The notes under the pieces are model-generated. The model was not told the origin of the DNA and did not search any database. It saw only the letters and a list, made by a program, of their open reading frames with translations. This document shows positions 58,806 through 64,000 of a DNA stretch of 64,000 bases, one piece after another (position 1 is the stretch's first letter; each line of letters begins with the position of its first letter). The stretch comes from JACDEA01 sp963742585 (lineage in GTDB: Bacteria; Actinomycetota; Acidimicrobiia; Acidimicrobiales; JACDEA01), in NCBI GenBank assembly GCA_963742585.1, contig CAVUMI010000009.1, forward strand, positions 186,001-250,000, written 5' to 3'. Position numbers and translations under genes: made by a program.

Positions 58806-60834
58806 GTGACCTGCAGCGATAACCCGGCGGCGCGGGCCGACGAGCTGCGGGCCGAGATCGTCCACCACAACCAGCGTACCACGAACTCGACGATCCCGAG
58901 ATCAGCGACGCGGAGTACGACGCGCTCGGTGCGGGAGCTCCAGGTAATCGAGGAGACGCACCCCGAGCTGGTGACGCCGACGTCGCCGACCCAGACCGTC
59001 GGCGGGTCGCCGTCGGCCCTCTTCGCACCCGTACGTCATCGCTCCCGGATGATGTCGCTCGACAACGCGATGTCGTTCGACGAGTTGCTGGCCTGGGGCA
59101 AGCGCATGGAGCGCTTCATCTCGGGCGACATCGACTATGGCTGCGAACTGAAGATCGACGGCGTCGCCATCTCGCTCGTCTATGAGAATGGCCGCTACAC
59201 CCAAGCGGCGACACGCGGCGACGGCGCGACGGGCGAGGACGTCACGCCGAACATCGCGACGGTGGCGGCGATACCTGAGCGCCTCTCGCTCAAGAAGCCG
59301 CCCGCGCTGCTCGAGGTGCGCGGGGAGGTCTACATGCCGGCGGCCGCCTTCGAGGAAGTCAACCGTCGTCAGGCGGAGGCCGGCCTGCGGATATTTCCCA
59401 ATCCCCGCAACACCGCAGCGGGGTCGTTGCGGCAGAAGGATCCCAAGGTCACGGCGCGGCGGGAACTGGCGTTCTTCTGCTATCAGGTCGGCGCGGTCGA
59501 GGGCGGTCCCGCGTTCGCACGGCACAGTGAGACGCTGGCGTTCCTCGCAGATGCCGGCTTGCCGGTGAACCCCGAAGCGAAGGTGCTCGACAGCCTCGAC
59601 GCGGTGCACAGCTTCTGCCAGCACTGGCAGGAGCACCGCCACGACCTCGGGTACGAGATCGACGGCGTCGTCGTCAAGGTCGACAACCTTGCGCAACGCG
59701 GCGAACTGGGTTCGACGTCGAAGGCGCCGCGCTGGGCGATCGCGTTCAAGTTCCCGCCCGAGGAAAAGACCAGTCTGCTGAAGGACATCAGCGTGTCGAT
59801 CGGTCGCACTGGCAAGGCGACCCCGTTCGCGGTGCTGGAGCCCGTATTCGTCGGTGGCTCCACCGTCGGTGTCGCGACGTTGCACAACGAGGACATGGTG
59901 CGCCTGAAGGACGTTCGTCCCGGCGACACGGTCATCGTTCGCAAGGCGGGCGACGTGATTCCCGAGGTCGTCGGCCCGGTGCTCTCGCTGCGGCCTCCGA
60001 AGTCGAAGCCGTGGGCGTTCCCGACGACTTGTCCGTCGTGTGGTGGCGATCTTGTTCGCAAGGAAAGCGAGAGCGACACGTTCTGCGTGAACGGCGTTCT
60101 GCCCGCGGCAAGCGTGCCGCGGGCATCGAGCATTTCGTCTCGCGAGGCGCGCTGGACATCGAAGGACTCGGCGAGCGGACGATCGCGCAGTTCCCTCGAT
60201 CGCGGCGCTGCTCGCTGACGTCGCCGGCATCTACATGCTCGACTTCGACGAGGTTCGGCAGCTCGAAGGGTTCGGCGAGATCTCGGTCACCAACCTCCGC
60301 GAACTCGATCGAGCGGTCCAAGGATCGGCCGCTGGCCAATCTCTCGCCGGCCTCGGCATCCGCGCACGTCGGCGGGGCAGCCTCCGTGGCGCTGGCCCGG
60401 CAGTTCGGCCATCTCGATCGGATTATGGATGCGGCCGAGGACGAGCTGGCGGCCGTCGAGGGCATCGGCCCGACGATCGCAACGAGTGTGCACGCGTGGT
60501 TCGCCAACGAGGCGAACCGCGGCATCATCGAGAAGCTGCGCGCCGCGGGCCTGAACTTCGTTGGACCAGAAGCGCCGGACATGCCGCAGACGCTTGGCCG
60601 GCATGTCGATCGTGGTCACCGGCACGCTCGAGGGCCTGTCCCGCGAGGCGGCCGAGGAGGCGATCAAGGTTCGCGGCGGCAAGTCGCCGGGCAGCGTGTC
60701 GAAGAAGACCACCGCGGTCGTCGTCGGCGCCGAGCCCGGCCAGGCCAAGCTCACCAAGGCCGAGGAGCTCGGCGTCCCCATCCTCGACGAAAAGGCCTTC
60801 GAGGCCCTCCTCGAGACCGGCGAGCTTCCACTGA
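58806..60834 (+). CDS. ligA: NAD-dependent DNA ligase
   Basis: Seals nicks with NAD+. GTG 58806. The Ia/adenylation part has YRELQVIEETHPELVTPTSP-like text, then HRSRMMSLDNAMSFDELLAW and the nucleophile motif YGCELKIDGVAISLVYENG (KxDG). LEVRGEVYMPAAAFEEVNR, LGYEIDGVVVKVDNLAQRGE, ATPFAVLEPVFVGGSTVGVA and the zinc finger CPSCGGDL...CVN follow. The HhH repeats (LEGFGEISVTNLRELD, VEGIGPTIATSVHAWFA) and C-terminal BRCT (GMSIVVTGTLEGLSREAAEE) are present. Five or more indels. About 675 residues. The likely end is just before a palindrome; the raw frame runs on to 60998. Confidence 0.93.
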
Positions 60835-60842
60835 CATTCAAA

Positions 60843-60885
60843 CTCGAGGCAATAGCTGTCGGAATCCGACAGCTATTGCCTCGAG
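60843..60885. repeat. Intergenic perfect palindrome, family B copy 2
   Basis: Arms 60843-60863 and 60865-60885 are perfect 21-base inverse complements about a single central A; the core ctcgaggcaatagctgtcg matches 43041-43059. It lies between ligA and the converging membrane-protein gene that ends at 60892. Confidence 0.85.
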
Positions 60886-60891
60886 AATCGG

Positions 60892-61654
60892 TTAGTGGAC
60901 CTCGAAGTTCCAGGTGTAGATGCGGTGGGGGGCGTCGGGGACGGTGGTTTGCCAGAACTCGACGGTGGCGGTGTGGCGGCCCGGGCGTGAGCTCTTGATG
61001 TCTTTGCCCTTCGCCCGGCGTGAAGGAGATGCGGTTCAACCCGCCGATGCGGTCGAGCTGGTCCTCGGGGATGCGGTTGCCGTCGAGATTCAGCACGCCC
61101 GTGTAGTCGGCCTGTAGGTCCACGGCGATGATCGGTCTGGCGCAGCACCCGATCGCCGGGTGCCGGCTCGACATGGCGCACGGCGGTGTCCTTGAGAGCG
61201 GGCTGTTGGTTGTCGGTGGGGCGGGTGAATGCGTAGAACAACCCGAACAGGGCGATGCTCAGCAGCACGGTGATGTACTAGACGGCGGACGGTGATCACG
61301 ACTCGGGCGAGCTCGGGAGGCGTACGGGCGGGAACAGCGGCGTCGAAGCGACCAGCAGTGCGACGACCGCCCCGGCGGTGGCCGACTTCGAGCAGCCGCA
61401 CGCCACCGCCGTGCCGTTTGCGCCAGTGCAGCGACCGCGCCGGCGACCTCCCACACGTACAGCCCCAGGTAAGCGCCGGGGCTGAGGCGCACCAGCGCCA
61501 GCAGAACGGGAATTTGACGGCCAGGAAGGCGATGTAGAGGGGTGCGCCGGGGTGCGCTGCGAGGGCGAGGGCGCCGATGAGGACCGCCGCCTCCCCGGTG
61601 GCCAGCCACGCCGCGACGGGCAGGGTCCACGGATCGCGGCGTCATACGCCCCAT
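60892..61654 (-). CDS. Hypothetical membrane protein
   Basis: Frames joined over several indels give an N-terminal multi-helix part (APLYIAFLAVKFPFLLALVR, SPGAYLGLYVWEVAGAVAAL), a later helix VLLSIALFGLFYAFTRP and an extracytoplasmic domain: VRHVEPAPGDRVLRQTIIAV, LQADYTGVLNLDGNRIPEDQ, LDRIGGLNRISFTPGEG, TATVEFWQTT and the end IYTWNFEVH. The start is uncertain (near 61654). About 250 residues. The family is not recognised; the C-terminal part looks like a beta-rich domain. Confidence 0.5.
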
Positions 61655-61708
61655 TCTTGGGCTGGGGGTGCTCGGAACGCCAACCTGGCGCCGGTAACGC
61701 TCGCTCCG

Positions 61709-63564
<1,856 letters not shown>

Positions 63565-63596
63565 CCTCCTCGCCACACTCGAGTTCTGGAGGAAAA

Positions 63597-64000
63597 ATGG
63601 GCGCACTCGACGGACGCGTGGCCATCATCACCGGGGCGGGCCGGGGCATCGGTCGCGAGCACGCGTTGCTGTTCGCGCAAGAAGGGTGCCAAGGTCGTCA
63701 TCAACGACCTCGGCGGTGCGATGGACGGCACGGGCGACGACCGGACGCCGGCGGAGCAGGTCGTCGACGAGATCAAGGCCATGGGCGGCGAGGCGATCGC
63801 CAACGCTGACAACGTCGCCGACTGGGAGGGCGGCAAGCGGATGATCGACGCCGCGGTCGAGGCCTTCGGCGACCTGCACGTTCTCGTGAACAACGCCGGG
63901 ATCCTCCGCGACCGCGTTCTGGTCAACATGAGCGAAGAAGAGTGGGACGCCGTCATCCAGGTCCACCTCAAGGGTCACTTCGTGCCCGCCCGCCATGCCG
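63597..64000 (+). CDS. SDR-family dehydrogenase, N-terminal part (cut by window edge)
   Basis: Short-chain dehydrogenase. ATG 63597 after ggagga: VAIITGAGRGIGREHALLFA has the TGxxxGxG nucleotide motif. Past an indel near 63685: AKVVINDLGGAMDGTGDDRT, NADNVADWEGGKRMIDAAVE and LHVLVNNAGILRDRVLVNMS (NNAG). The catalytic Ser-Tyr-Lys lies beyond the window. The insert with GGAMDGTGDD resembles multifunctional beta-oxidation 3-hydroxyacyl-CoA dehydrogenases (MFE-2 type). Confidence 0.85.

Noticed and set aside
53150..61654. Cluster of true pseudogenes
   Set aside because: Conserved blocks run in full order through every break, including in the normally essential ligA; sequence error is more likely.

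Overview
This window looks like the chromosome of a high-G+C actinobacterium, most likely of the class Acidimicrobiia. That is inferred from gene content and order: rho-rpmE-prfA-prmC-tsaC, then a wecA-type transferase, then a complete F-type ATP synthase operon; actinobacterial-style acyl-CoA enzymes; a class II fructose bisphosphatase; and a PASTA serine/threonine kinase. No phage genes, transposase, rRNA operon or CRISPR array was seen. One tRNA gene (Arg, CCG) was found. The sequence carries many single-base indels: most long genes are split over two or more frames although their protein sequence is conserved right through. Such genes are given as single features spanning the breaks, which are read as probable assembly errors rather than decay. 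The error density is highest from about 53 to 61.5 kb.

Layout. 0-2 kb (minus): cystathionine gamma-synthase and cystathionine beta-synthase, a reverse transsulfuration pair. 2-11 kb: mutM, an acyl-CoA dehydrogenase, a KimA-like transporter, a beta-lactamase-fold hydrolase, a metallo-beta-lactamase-fold hydrolase, a DinB-ankyrin fusion and two PPOX flavoproteins. 11-17 kb: tRNA-Arg, a lone receiver domain, argS, and a lysA-hom-thrC amino acid operon. 17-19.5 kb: an acetyltransferase and a two-gene ABC exporter whose genes are separated by a tandem repeat. 19.5-31 kb: a predicted cyclic 2,3-diphosphoglycerate pathway (synthetase plus 2-phosphoglycerate kinase) directly upstream of rho, then rpmE, prfA, prmC, tsaC, a thiolase (minus), an LMW phosphatase, rpiB, glyA and a wecA-like gene. 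31-39.6 kb: atpI-type genes, atpBEFHAGDC and a 2H-phosphoesterase/GNAT fusion. 39.6-50 kb: an L,D-transpeptidase, two paralogous large secreted proteins, glpX, a methylmalonyl-CoA-mutase-type large subunit and small accessory genes. 50-53 kb: a NifU-domain protein, meaB, an enoyl-CoA hydratase, a P-loop kinase and an SRPBCC protein. 53-61.6 kb: a PaaK-like ligase, cysteine desulfurase, mnmA, ligA and several membrane or secreted proteins. 61.7-64 kb: a PASTA kinase and the start of an SDR dehydrogenase.

Functional links. MeaB is the usual chaperone GTPase of the B12 mutase encoded 5 kb away. Cysteine desulfurase and MnmA form the tRNA 2-thiouridine sulfur relay. The two cDPG enzymes would convert 2-phosphoglycerate to 2,3-DPG and then to the cyclic anhydride. 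The LD-transpeptidase, WecA-like enzyme, PASTA kinase and large secreted proteins point to an active cell envelope.

Non-coding structure stands out. Two different perfect palindromes each occur twice, and all four copies lie exactly between convergent genes. A short GAG-rich repeat family sits at gene junctions. A 102-bp tandem array separates the ABC exporter genes. A 127-bp element with near-perfect terminal inverted repeats lies between the nifU-like gene and meaB. No gene-free stretch exceeds 300 bases; the longest are 10938-11205, which holds an inverted repeat, and 18445-18737, which holds the tandem array.
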